Assembly (NCBI GenBank): GCA_011048475.1
Contig: DSDZ01000325.1
Coordinates: 1 to 7,657, forward strand
Source of the DNA: Bacteroides sp.
GTDB taxonomy: Bacteria > Bacteroidota > Bacteroidia > Bacteroidales > GCA-2748055
DNA: 7,657 nt
Direction: 5' to 3'
Positions 1 to 6,461 of the stretch are shown here, one piece after another (within the stretch, counting starts at the first letter, position 1; each line of letters starts with the position of its first letter). The translations under genes were made by a program, and so were the position numbers. Under the pieces are notes generated by a model. That model did not search any database and had not been told where the DNA came from. It saw only the letters and a list, made by a program, of their open reading frames with translations.

Positions 1-658
1 AGGCGCCGGAGGTCACGAACAGGAAAGAAATGGCCGCATCACCCCACCTTTTGCAGTAGGCTTTCCCGCTGCCCGGCACAATGGCGGACATGGCCAGTGC
101 CAGTGCCGGTTTCTTGTATCGCTGGTTCTCAAAATCATTGGTGAGCGAGAACAGTTCCGGGTATGAGGCGGAGATGATCCCGCTCTGCCGCTGGTTGCAG
201 GCAAAGAGCGAATCGTACTGCCGCTGGGTCCAGTAGTATCCGAGACTGTACAGGGCATTCTCCTGCTCTGTCATCCGGGAGGCCACGTCGAAGTACAGGG
301 GATGGTCGATCCGGCAGGTGAGGCAGAACCGCAGATACTCCCGGGCCATGGGACCACTGCCATACAGCCTGTCTTTTTCAGAGAGGAGCCGGAATGACCG
401 CGGAAACTGGTCACAGTCGCTGCCCAGGCGGTAGGCCCTGACCAGTTCCAGGACCACGGTAGTATCGTCGGGCCAGAGAAAGTTGAGCCTTTCATATTCC
501 TGGGCGGCAAAATCATACTGCCGGGTATTCACCAGGTAGCGGGCAAATTTCAGGGTATGGTCATAATCCATCAGATCCTCCTGTGCAAGGGCCGATCCTG
601 TGGCCAGTGTGCCCAGGAATATACCGATCAGTGTGAATCTAGTCAACCGGATCTTCAT
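1..658 (-). CDS. Exported TPR-like protein with C-terminal membrane segment, partial (3' end beyond window)
   Basis: This reading frame is open from an ATG at 658 to the window edge (219 codons, no stop seen), so the gene is truncated by the window and not necessarily broken. Residues 1-26 form a signal peptide (basic start, hydrophobic core, ending SALAQ). Residues about 34-62 (TLKFARYLVNTRQYDFAAQE) look like a TPR-type helical pair, followed by more helical sequence with paired cysteines (FCLTC, 111-115). From residue 185 it becomes hydrophobic, with the motif SAIVPGSGKAYCKRWGDA, which resembles the small membrane domains (DUF5683/TM2-like) seen in Bacteroidota proteins. The start overlaps the end of the upstream yidD-like gene by 20 bases, so translation is probably coupled. 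Function is unknown; a role in envelope assembly together with the two upstream genes is inference from gene order. Confidence 0.85.
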   Translation of the reverse strand, partial: MKIRLTRFTLIGIFLGTLATGSALAQEDLMDYDHTLKFARYLVNTRQYDFAAQEYERLNFLWPDDTTVVLELVRAYRLGSDCDQFPRSFRLLSEKDRLYGSGPMAREYLRFCLTCRIDHPLYFDVASRMTEQENALYSLGYYWTQRQYDSLFACNQRQSGIISASYPELFSLTNDFENQRYKKPALALAMSAIVPGSGKAYCKRWGDAAISFLFVTSGA

Positions 659-1046
659 AGCGCATCTTCTCTGTGTCAAAACGATAGTGAGCGGGATTGA
701 CCAGCCCGTGGCACCGCGACAGGCGGTCGAATGTCTTCAGCCATCCTGCCACGAAACCGTGTTTGTGGAATGCTTCCACGGCATACTCCGAACAGGAGGG
801 AGTGAACACGCAGGACGGATTGTCCTGTGAAGAGATGAATACCTTATACACGAGAAAGGCGGCCGAGGCGATGACCGAGACATCATTTCCAGCTGCCCGG
901 AGCGGGGCGGCGAAGTCCCGGCTGACGCTATCCCGGTCGACCATCACTTCCGCAAGCCCTTTATCCACAATGGACTGGGAGTGCAGTGAACCCGCCGTGA
1001 GCAGCAGTCCCGCAAAAAGCAGCGCGATTTTACCGGTCAGGGCCAT
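639..1046 (-). CDS. yidD: YidD-family protein (membrane protein insertion efficiency factor-like) with added signal peptide
   Basis: The 135-aa product has the YidD core at residues about 62-126: SCVFTPSCSEYAVEAFHKHG, then the RCHG segment and NPAHYRFD. The family cysteines are at 79, 85 and 112. YidD proteins are usually about 70-90 aa, bind the inner face of the inner membrane and help YidC-dependent insertion. This one carries about 60 extra N-terminal residues: a signal peptide (1-23, hydrophobic IALLFAGLLL) and a polar linker. It also lies away from the usual rpmH-rnpA-yidC context, so it is more likely a specialised paralogue than the housekeeping copy. ATG at 1046 was preferred to upstream starts because it begins the signal peptide and sits 4 bases after the stop of the preceding gene. 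Family assignment is firm; location and role of this variant are open. Confidence 0.9.
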   Translation of the reverse strand: MALTGKIALLFAGLLLTAGSLHSQSIVDKGLAEVMVDRDSVSRDFAAPLRAAGNDVSVIASAAFLVYKVFISSQDNPSCVFTPSCSEYAVEAFHKHGFVAGWLKTFDRLSRCHGLVNPAHYRFDTEKMRYEDPVD

Positions 1047-1050
1047 GCCT

Positions 1051-1776
1051 TCAGTCAGGTGCGGATCCGCTGTGGCGGAACAGGTGTTCATTCTCCATGT
1101 CATTGACCACCACATTCTTAAATTCGGTTACCTGGTAGTTGTCATTGCCGGCCTCATCGGGAATGATCTGTACGATCTGCCGGGGGAATTCAAATGCCCC
1201 GATATTCAGGTAATTCCTGTAAAATTGCCGGCTGAGGATCCTGTTTTCCTCTCCCACCATGATGACGCTTTCCAGGCGGTTGTCCTTTTTTGCCACGATC
1301 ACATGGTCGATGGTGGATTCTGCCTGCTCGGGGATCTTCCAGTAGGTCAGGACCATTCCGTTCCTCTTCTCGACCCTGGAAGCTTTGAACATCGCTTTTT
1401 TCAGACCGAAATCGCTCATCCCCGCGTTCAAACTCAGGTGGAACACTGTGAATTCATTTACCGAGGGAATGGAAACCCTGTCATACAGTGTGTCGGCCCG
1501 GTATTTGAAAATGGAGGTGTCCTCGATGACCCAGACCTCCGGCTGGGGGAAGGAGATCCTGTAGATCAGTTCCCGGATGTTCTTGTCATAATAGACGGTT
1601 CCCCTTGTCAGGTTCATGGTGCTGTCGCTCCGCCTGATCTTCACCGTAAAATCGGCATTCATCCTGTAATACTCCTGTCCCTTCAAGGGTTGCAGAAACA
1701 GCATGCATGCAAAGCAGATCATGATCGCCGTTCCGGCCGGCAGGCTCCGCCTCAGTTCCTCTTTCTCTTTCTTCAT
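1051..1776 (-). CDS. LolA-like periplasmic protein (outer membrane lipoprotein-sorting family fold)
   Basis: The 241-aa product begins with a signal peptide (charged MKKEKEELRR, hydrophobic IMICFACMLFLQ, ending LKGQ near residue 34). The mature part is rich in beta-strands: NADFTVKIRRSDSTMNLTRG, then GTVYYDKNIRELIYRI, and a late KKDNRLESVIMVG strand pair. This pattern fits the half-barrel LolA/LolB-like fold used to carry lipoproteins or lipids across the periplasm. I assign the fold by pattern, not by a decisive motif, so substrate and specificity are unknown. It is the first gene of a unit with the yidD-like gene (4-base gap) and the TPR-like gene (20-base overlap), suggesting joint expression and a shared job in envelope assembly. 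Its start lies only 27 bases beyond the terminator hairpin at 1804-1843, leaving little room for a promoter. Confidence 0.82.
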   Translation of the reverse strand: MKKEKEELRRSLPAGTAIMICFACMLFLQPLKGQEYYRMNADFTVKIRRSDSTMNLTRGTVYYDKNIRELIYRISFPQPEVWVIEDTSIFKYRADTLYDRVSIPSVNEFTVFHLSLNAGMSDFGLKKAMFKASRVEKRNGMVLTYWKIPEQAESTIDHVIVAKKDNRLESVIMVGEENRILSRQFYRNYLNIGAFEFPRQIVQIIPDEAGNDNYQVTEFKNVVVNDMENEHLFRHSGSAPD

Positions 1777-1803
1777 GGGATCGCTTTATGGTTTAATGAT
1801 AGC

Positions 1804-1843
1804 AAAAAAATGCCCCCGATCATGACCAGGGGCATTTTTTTTT
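1804..1843. terminator. Strong bidirectional rho-independent terminator
   Basis: A perfect inverted repeat pairs AAAAAAATGCCCC (1804-1816) with GGGGCATTTTTTT (1829-1841) around a 12-base loop. On the plus strand it ends in nine T (1835-1843), and on the minus strand in seven T, so it can stop transcription from either side. It lies 21 bases after the stop of the membrane-protein gene ending at 1865 and closes that minus-strand unit. Confidence 0.92.
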
Positions 1844-1864
1844 AAGGATCGGGTCAGCGCGCTG

Positions 1865-2353
1865 CTAATACCAAGCTGCTCCCCAGGACCACAATCCGAT
1901 GTTCAGGATGATCACGACACCTACCCAGACCAGCATTCCCCAGAGGGCTTTCTTGGTCTCGGATTTGTCCCCGTCCGTCAGGATGTAAACAAGCAGGATT
2001 CCGAGGAGTCCGAGGATACATCCCCACAGGAAGGAAGGAATCCCCAGCGGGGGCTCGTTCTCCTGGTCCATTCCCAGCGGTGAGGTGGAATTGTCCACAT
2101 TCAGGATCAGGTCACTGCCACTGGCTTCCAGATCCGCATAGGTTACCGATTCATTCTCGCTGAGGAACTGGTCCAGTTCATTCAATTCCGCCATGGCCTC
2201 ATTCAGGGCCGCTTCATCCAGCATCAAAGCAGATTCGTCGACACTCGGCATGACCGCAACGGAGGGCCTGGCTGAAAGGCTCAGGGTCTGTGTGAACAGC
2301 ATCAGTACGGACATGAATACAGCCGTGCTCTTCAGAAGGATACTTTTTTTCAT
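1865..2353 (-). CDS. Bacteroidota small membrane protein of unknown function with signal-like N-terminus
   Basis: The product is 162 aa from the ATG at 2353. An N-terminal hydrophobic stretch (LKSTAVFMSVLMLFTQTLSL) acts as signal peptide or anchor. An acidic, helical middle follows (DEAALNEAMAELNELDQFLS), then ENEPPLGIPSFLWGCILG leading into a first membrane span (GCILGLLGILLVYILT). A charged turn (DGDKSETKKA) separates it from a second span (LWGMLVWVGVVIILNIGLW). The layout suggests an exported acidic domain and a C-terminal hairpin in the inner membrane. I recall proteins of this build (PPLGIP.F.WG, then a DKxxTKKAL turn) as common hypotheticals in Bacteroidota, but know no function. A GTG two codons upstream (2359) is possible; ATG with the MKKS start is more typical. 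It follows the beta-barrel gene with a 50-base gap and may share its transcript. Confidence 0.83.
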   Translation of the reverse strand: MKKSILLKSTAVFMSVLMLFTQTLSLSARPSVAVMPSVDESALMLDEAALNEAMAELNELDQFLSENESVTYADLEASGSDLILNVDNSTSPLGMDQENEPPLGIPSFLWGCILGLLGILLVYILTDGDKSETKKALWGMLVWVGVVIILNIGLWSWGAAWY

Positions 2354-2357
2354 ATGC

Positions 2358-2395
2358 ACATGATTTGGTTAAATATTAAGACATGATTTGGTTAA
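2358..2395 (-). repeat. Tandem 15-bp direct repeat in the leader of the 2353 gene
   Basis: The 15-mer ACATGATTTGGTTAA (plus strand) occurs at 2358-2372 and 2381-2395, a 23-base period, directly upstream of the ATG at 2353. Read on the minus strand each copy is TTAACCAAATCATGT and supplies an ATG that opens a tiny frame: ATG TCT TAA (2384-2376) and ATG TGC ATA TGA (2361-2350), the latter ending on the gene's own start codon. An 11-base core, AACCAAATCAT, recurs at the beta-barrel gene (2962-2972). Confidence 0.85.
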
Positions 2396-2403
2396 TATGC
2401 TAT

Positions 2404-2961
2404 TTACAGTTTCAGCGAAATCCCCAGGGTGAGGTAGGAGATCCCGTATCCCAGTTCGGCAAAGGCGGCGAATTTTTCCGAAAAATAGTAACGGGCTCCC
2501 AGGTACCCCGCAAAGGCGATCCCGCCCGAATCCGGATCGGTATCCGCCCCCCAGGGGCCCCAGCTTTTGGAAATGGTTATCCTGTACCCCAGCAAAACAC
2601 CCGCGTAGGTATCCAGTTTATCCACAAAGGGATAGTGAAAATTTCCCCGTGCCCCTAAGATGATATCTGTATACTTCCAGCCGTAATCACTGAGGTAATA
2701 GGTATATTTGTACGCCCTGTACCCGGCATACGCCCCCACTCCGATCACACCCTTGTCGATGATCTCATCCACGATCGCTTTCTCATAGGAGAGGGAGATG
2801 GGCGGAACCGTGGTATTGTAATACGAGCTGAAGGCATAATGAGAACCCAGACCGATCCCGATGTTCACGACCTGGTCCCCCAGGTTGAACGTGCTTTCCT
2901 GGGCTTTCAGGACAGGCAGCAGGAAAACGGTCAGAAAAATGATGGCAGCGATTTTTTTCAT
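2404..2961 (-). CDS. Small outer-membrane beta-barrel protein
   Basis: The 185-aa product has a clean signal peptide (MKKIAAIIFLTVFLLPVLKA, cleaved before QES). The remainder alternates short amphipathic strands and turns rich in Gly and Tyr: VVNIGIGLGSHYAF, GVIGVGAYAGYRAYKYTYYL, DIILGARGNFHYPF, TYAGVLLGYRITI, GIAFAGYLGARYYF, FAAFAELGYGISYLTLGISL. Roughly eight strands fit an OmpW/OmpA-like small barrel of the outer-membrane beta-barrel domain families common in Bacteroidota. Mature size (about 165 aa) fits an eight-strand barrel and is far too small for a TolC-type channel. It lies downstream of the peptide exporter but behind a probable terminator and 143 bases of spacer, so it is probably its own unit. 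Function (structural, adhesin, small pore or receptor) cannot be told. Confidence 0.85.
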   Translation of the reverse strand: MKKIAAIIFLTVFLLPVLKAQESTFNLGDQVVNIGIGLGSHYAFSSYYNTTVPPISLSYEKAIVDEIIDKGVIGVGAYAGYRAYKYTYYLSDYGWKYTDIILGARGNFHYPFVDKLDTYAGVLLGYRITISKSWGPWGADTDPDSGGIAFAGYLGARYYFSEKFAAFAELGYGISYLTLGISLKL

Positions 2962-2972
2962 ATGATTTGGTT
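2962..2972 (-). promoter_or_regulatory. AACCAAATCAT leader motif abutting the start codon
   Basis: The bases just before the beta-barrel gene's ATG (minus strand AACCAAATCAT, then ATGAAAAAAA) match the two copies in the leader of the next gene. No Shine-Dalgarno-like purine run is present, so this may be the translation-initiation region. Whether it is functional or shared ancestry of the two leaders is not known. Confidence 0.5.
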
Positions 2973-3016
2973 TTTAGGTGAACGATTGATATCCCCTGTC
3001 CATTCAATTCAGCCCA

Positions 3017-3057
3017 TAAATTTATTCTTTATACGCAATGCACAGGTAATGTTACCT
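3017..3057 (-). promoter_or_regulatory. Candidate promoter -7 element with upstream 14-bp operator-like dyad
   Basis: AGGTAATGTTACCT at 3044-3057 is an inverted repeat with 6-base arms and a 2-base spacer. About 20 bases downstream on the minus strand is TAAATTTA (3017-3024), one base off the Bacteroidota -7 consensus TAnnTTTG. The dyad would then lie over the -33 region of the beta-barrel gene's promoter, where a dimeric regulator could act. There is no convincing TTTG -33 element, so the promoter call is weak; the dyad itself is plain. Confidence 0.4.
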
Positions 3058-3078
3058 CACAATTTTGGTAAAAATGAG

Positions 3079-3105
3079 AAAAAAAATGATAAAAACCGAA
3101 TCATT
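3079..3105 (-). terminator. Probable weak rho-independent terminator after the exporter gene
   Basis: On the minus strand, AATGAT (3105-3100) pairs with ATCATT (3090-3085) around a 9-base loop, and the arm runs into a continuous T tract (to 3079). The stem is short and AT-rich and begins inside the stop codon of the exporter gene, so termination may be partial. Confidence 0.5.
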
Positions 3106-5195
3106 CAGGATGCACGGAGGCTTCCTTCATCCAGGGTGAGGATGTGATCGGCCAGGCAGGCATGCCTGGAATGGTGGGTGATCATCAGGATGGTCTGGCC
3201 CTTTTCCTTCAGGGCCAGCAGCAGCCTGGTCACATAATATTCCGACCCGGGATCCAGGGAGGAGGTGGCCTCATCGAGGATCAGCAGGGAGGGTTTCCGG
3301 TAGAGGGCTCGGACCAGTGCCAGTCGCTGCCGTTCCCCGCCGGAAAGGTTGTCCCCGTTTCCCCTGAGCACGGAATCCAGCCCCTTCGGAAGGGATTCCA
3401 TCAGCGGAAGGAGTCCCACCGCATCCAGCAGGTGAATGATCTTCTTCATCTCCGGGTCCCGGACCCCCGGTGCGACGTTCTCCAGAATGGAGCCGGTGAG
3501 GAAGGTTACCTGCTGGGGGACGGTCCCGATCAGTGCGCGAATACTTTTCGTGGAAAAATACCGGGTGTCATATCCGTTGATGGTGATGCTCCCCGCATCC
3601 AGGGGATAGAGATGCTGGATCAGGGCGGCAATGGTGGATTTGCCCGATCCGCTCGGGCCGGAGATCAGGGTGACCTTCCCGGAGGGGATCCTCAGGTTCA
3701 GATCCCTGAACAGGTGACCCCTGGTCCCGTAAGCAAATGAAACATTTCTGAAGACCACGTCGCCGAATTCTTCCGCCGGGAAATCCCGCTTCCCGCCCGG
3801 ATCTTCCGGTTCAAGCTGAAATATCTCGAAGAGCCGGTCTGCCGCGATCAGCGCATTCTGATAGGCTTTGTTTGCCCCGATGAGCCCGCTCACCGGCCCC
3901 GTAAAATAACCGGTCAGGGCATAGAAGGTGAGCAACCTGCCCGGAGTGATCTCCTGGCCGATCACAAAATAAGAGCCTGTCCACAGCAGGACAATGGTAA
4001 AAAGACGGCTCACCAGCTCGGTTCCGCCAAGCGCGGTAATGGAACTGATCCCTGACTTGAATACGCTGTCCAGCAGCCGGTTCATTCTGTTTTCAGTTTT
4101 GAGGGAACTGTTCTCCTGCAGGTTGAACTGCCTGATGTGTGCGCTGGCCTGGATCGATTCCACAAGCTGGCTCTCCAGGGAAGCCGATTGTTCCATGATC
4201 CGGCGCTCCACACGCCTGTTCCTGCGGTTGAAAAACCAGTAGATGACCGCATAGAGGGGGATCACGGCGAGCATGAGCAGGGCCAGTTTCCAGTGCAGGA
4301 AGAACATCAGACCGAAGGAGAAGAGCAGGATCAGGAAATTCACCAGGATCCCGATGGCCGCATCATTGATGAATCCCCGGATCTTGATGGCATCATTGAT
4401 CCGGGAAACGACCTCCCCGGTCCTGATCCCGTCAAAGAATCGTTGCGGCAGCCTGAACAGGTGGCGGTAGTAGGAGAGGACCAGCTGGTTGTCGATCACC
4501 TGTCCGGTTTTCAGAACATTCAGGTTCCTGACGGCATACATGAAGATCATCAGGAGGGTGATCAGCACCATGGTGATGCTCATCAAATTCAGCAGGCCGG
4601 AATTCCGGCTCACGAACACGTGGTCGGTCAGGTTCCCCACATAGAGCGAGGTGGAGAGGCCCAGGATGGTGTATATGACCGCGGCAAAGATGGCCTGCAA
4701 CACCGGTCTCCAGACCGGTTCCAGGAGGGTGATGATGCGGGATGCCCGCCCACCGGTTGTTTTTAGTTTGCTGCTGCTGATCCCCCGTACCATGGCCACC
4801 AACGCACCGCTCCACCTTTTTTCAAATGCATCCCGGCTCCACCTGCGCAACCGTCCTTCCGCCGGATCCATTACGCTCAGGTACCTGCCGTTCACCCTGT
4901 AAACACAGACATAGTGGGGCATTCCGCTTTCCAATTCCACATGGGCGATGAAGGGAACGGGGAGTGTTTCCAGGTGCTCCATGGACCCTTCCAGCCCTTT
5001 TGCTTCGAATTCCAGCTGTTCCAGGGCCCTGATCACCCCGTACATGGAGGTCCCCACCCTGTCGGTCCCCGCCATCTGCCTGATCCTGGCCAGCGGAATG
5101 CGGGTCCCGTAAAAGGCCATGACAGAAGCGATGCAGGCCGGACCGCAATCGGATGAGTCATGCTGCCTGATGCAGACTTTTCTTGCGATATTCAT
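3105..5195 (-). CDS. Peptidase-containing ABC exporter (C39 peptidase-TMD-NBD), bacteriocin-type processing and export
   Basis: This 696-aa protein has the full PCAT layout. Residues 1-138 are a C39 cysteine peptidase: Gln11 and Cys17 in RQHDSSDCGPACIASV, His94 in GMPHYVCVY, and Asp110 in VMDP, so the catalytic set is complete. Residues about 160-460 are the membrane domain with its hydrophobic spans and long cytoplasmic helices. The nucleotide-binding domain follows: Walker A GPSGSGKST (513-521), Q-loop PQQ (560-562), signature LSGGE (617-621), Walker B LLILDE (637-642) and switch His674. Known members cut leader peptides after Gly-Gly and use ATP to export the core. The two precursor genes at the head of the operon are its evident substrates. 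The start overlaps the hlyD stop by 4 bases (ATGA), implying coupled translation. Length is normal and no key residue is missing. Confidence 0.97.
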   Translation of the reverse strand: MNIARKVCIRQHDSSDCGPACIASVMAFYGTRIPLARIRQMAGTDRVGTSMYGVIRALEQLEFEAKGLEGSMEHLETLPVPFIAHVELESGMPHYVCVYRVNGRYLSVMDPAEGRLRRWSRDAFEKRWSGALVAMVRGISSSKLKTTGGRASRIITLLEPVWRPVLQAIFAAVIYTILGLSTSLYVGNLTDHVFVSRNSGLLNLMSITMVLITLLMIFMYAVRNLNVLKTGQVIDNQLVLSYYRHLFRLPQRFFDGIRTGEVVSRINDAIKIRGFINDAAIGILVNFLILLFSFGLMFFLHWKLALLMLAVIPLYAVIYWFFNRRNRRVERRIMEQSASLESQLVESIQASAHIRQFNLQENSSLKTENRMNRLLDSVFKSGISSITALGGTELVSRLFTIVLLWTGSYFVIGQEITPGRLLTFYALTGYFTGPVSGLIGANKAYQNALIAADRLFEIFQLEPEDPGGKRDFPAEEFGDVVFRNVSFAYGTRGHLFRDLNLRIPSGKVTLISGPSGSGKSTIAALIQHLYPLDAGSITINGYDTRYFSTKSIRALIGTVPQQVTFLTGSILENVAPGVRDPEMKKIIHLLDAVGLLPLMESLPKGLDSVLRGNGDNLSGGERQRLALVRALYRKPSLLILDEATSSLDPGSEYYVTRLLLALKEKGQTILMITHHSRHACLADHILTLDEGSLRAS

Positions 5196-6325
5196 GCGTC
5201 AGGGATTGTACCGGCCGGGTTTACCCGGCGGTTCAGGCGTTCTGTGATCAGCGAGAAAAGTGACCGCCGGAAAAGCACCATGCTTGCCGAAAAGGTCATT
5301 CCTTTTGCAAGCGGAATTTTTTCCCCGTCTGTTTCGATGAAACCGGACGGCTCCAGGGTGCACCTGACACGGTAAAAAGGTCTTCCGCTGATCATCACCA
5401 CCTCCTTCTCGATATGATCCACCACCGTCTCCAACTGGGCTTTCAACTGAAACCCGGTTCCTTCAAATCTTAACCGTACCGGGGTACCAAGCGTGATCCC
5501 CTGGATCCTGGCCGGATCCAGAAAACACTCGGCCGCCAGGCCGCCAGCCGGAGAGACGGTCCCCAGCTCCATTCCTGACCGGATCACCGATCCCGACGTC
5601 AGTCCCGGACAACCGTGCAGGGTGCCAGTCACAGGTGCCACGATATAATAATCATGAAGGGTGGACCGGGTCAGGGCGATCTCTTTACGGCAGGCCCTGT
5701 TCTCCTGCCCGAGCCTGTAAAGTTCCTCTTCGAGCTGGTTCCGGTAATTCTCCCGGAGATCTTTGATGTCTGCAAGGAGCAGTTGGTACCGGGATTCTGC
5801 CTGCTCGTATTCGTGCAGCGGGATCACCTCTGACCGGTACAATTGGGCCGCGGTCATGTACTCTCCCTGCAGGAAGTCTTTCCTGATCTGAAGCCTGTTC
5901 AGGTCTGCCAGGTGATTCCGGCAGGATTGGATATAACGGCCCGTTTCCACAGCTTCTTTCCCCTCCAGGATGCGTCTGATGTCCCGGACCTGGGCGAGGT
6001 TCGCTCTGATCTGGGCGGCATTTTCCCCGATCCTGGTCTCGGGATGGTCCCTGCGGAACCATCCCACCGTATCCCCGGAATGCACTTCAGTATTATTCGC
6101 CAGGACGGTACTGTCCAGCACCCCCGTCATGGGAGCCAGGATCATGACCGGTTCCAGCAGGGGCCTGACCATGCCGGCAGCGGTGGTGACCACATCCACC
6201 CTGACCAGGGGGAGCGCTGCCAGCAGGGCCAGGACCGAGCCCATGACCACATAGCCCGGGATGAAGGAACGGACACGCCGCCTTTGGATCAGGTCAATGG
6301 TGCTGTCTTCCAGCTCAGCCATCAT
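5192..6325 (-). CDS. HlyD-family membrane fusion (periplasmic adaptor) protein of the peptide exporter
   Basis: The 377-aa product has a short cytoplasmic head, one membrane span (about 21-42, FIPGYVVMGSVLALLAALPL) and a periplasmic body. Two lipoyl half-motifs flank a long helical hairpin: ILAPMTGVLDS (62-72) and YIVAPVTGTLHG (227-238), with charged coiled-coil sequence (about 96-222) between. A beta-barrel region follows, and the family-typical ending KGMTFSASMVLFRRSLFSLI is at 341-360. Such proteins link an inner-membrane exporter to an outer-membrane channel; here the partner is the C39 exporter encoded next (4-base overlap). The outer-membrane component is not in the window, so a genome-encoded TolC homologue is probably recruited. 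Two adjacent ATG codons (6325, 6322) could start it; the first overlaps the upstream stop as ATGA. Confidence 0.94.
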   Translation of the reverse strand: MMAELEDSTIDLIQRRRVRSFIPGYVVMGSVLALLAALPLVRVDVVTTAAGMVRPLLEPVMILAPMTGVLDSTVLANNTEVHSGDTVGWFRRDHPETRIGENAAQIRANLAQVRDIRRILEGKEAVETGRYIQSCRNHLADLNRLQIRKDFLQGEYMTAAQLYRSEVIPLHEYEQAESRYQLLLADIKDLRENYRNQLEEELYRLGQENRACRKEIALTRSTLHDYYIVAPVTGTLHGCPGLTSGSVIRSGMELGTVSPAGGLAAECFLDPARIQGITLGTPVRLRFEGTGFQLKAQLETVVDHIEKEVVMISGRPFYRVRCTLEPSGFIETDGEKIPLAKGMTFSASMVLFRRSLFSLITERLNRRVNPAGTIPDA

Positions 6326-6444
6326 GTGAGGATCCCTGCGATGAACTCCTTGATCTGGTCCCAGAAAGAGAAGATCAGCGTAAAAACAATAAGCGTCACC
6401 ACCAGGATCATGATATCACGCCGGCCGGGTTTTTTAAGTTTCAT
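6322..6444 (-). CDS. 40-aa single-span membrane protein, candidate immunity or accessory peptide
   Basis: A short frame encodes a basic head (MKLKKPGRRD), one membrane span (IMILVVTLIVFTLIFSF) and an amphipathic tail (WDQIKEFIAGILT). It is real by position: it fills the space between the second precursor and hlyD, starts 17 bases after the precursor stop, and its stop overlaps the hlyD ATG by 4 bases. The positive head predicts that the N-terminus stays in the cytoplasm. There is no Gly-Gly leader, so it is not an exporter substrate of the usual kind. Its tail aligns with the first precursor: IFSFWDQIKEFIAG against IISDWDNFKNGLTG, six identities in 14. Small membrane proteins beside class II bacteriocin genes are often immunity proteins, so immunity by mimicry is the leading inference; an exporter subunit or a leaderless peptide are alternatives. 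Confidence 0.75.
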   Translation of the reverse strand: MKLKKPGRRDIMILVVTLIVFTLIFSFWDQIKEFIAGILT

Positions 6445-6461
6445 TGTAAATAAATTAATAT

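Noticed and set aside
13..516. Minus-strand frames of 81 codons each at the left edge
   Set aside because: They are out of frame with the continuous reading frame 658 to 1 that starts with a signal peptide; low-complexity Ser/Pro/Thr composition suggests shadows.
697..1845. Long plus-strand open frame (382 codons)
   Set aside because: It lies antisense to the LolA-like and yidD-like genes, whose signal peptides and family motifs are clear, runs through the terminator hairpin, and shows no recognisable domain.
2404..2961. The outer-membrane protein as the TolC partner of the exporter
   Set aside because: It is far too short, has no long periplasmic helical hairpins, and shows only a small beta-barrel pattern.
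3057..3104. 15-codon frame beginning right after the exporter stop (MIRFLSFFFSFLPKL)
   Set aside because: Its Phe codons are the T tracts of the probable terminator, and it has no spacing or family support.
3144..4766. Plus-strand open frames opposite the exporter gene
   Set aside because: They are Gly/Pro/Gln/Asp-rich shadows of the conserved ABC and membrane domains, with no family features.
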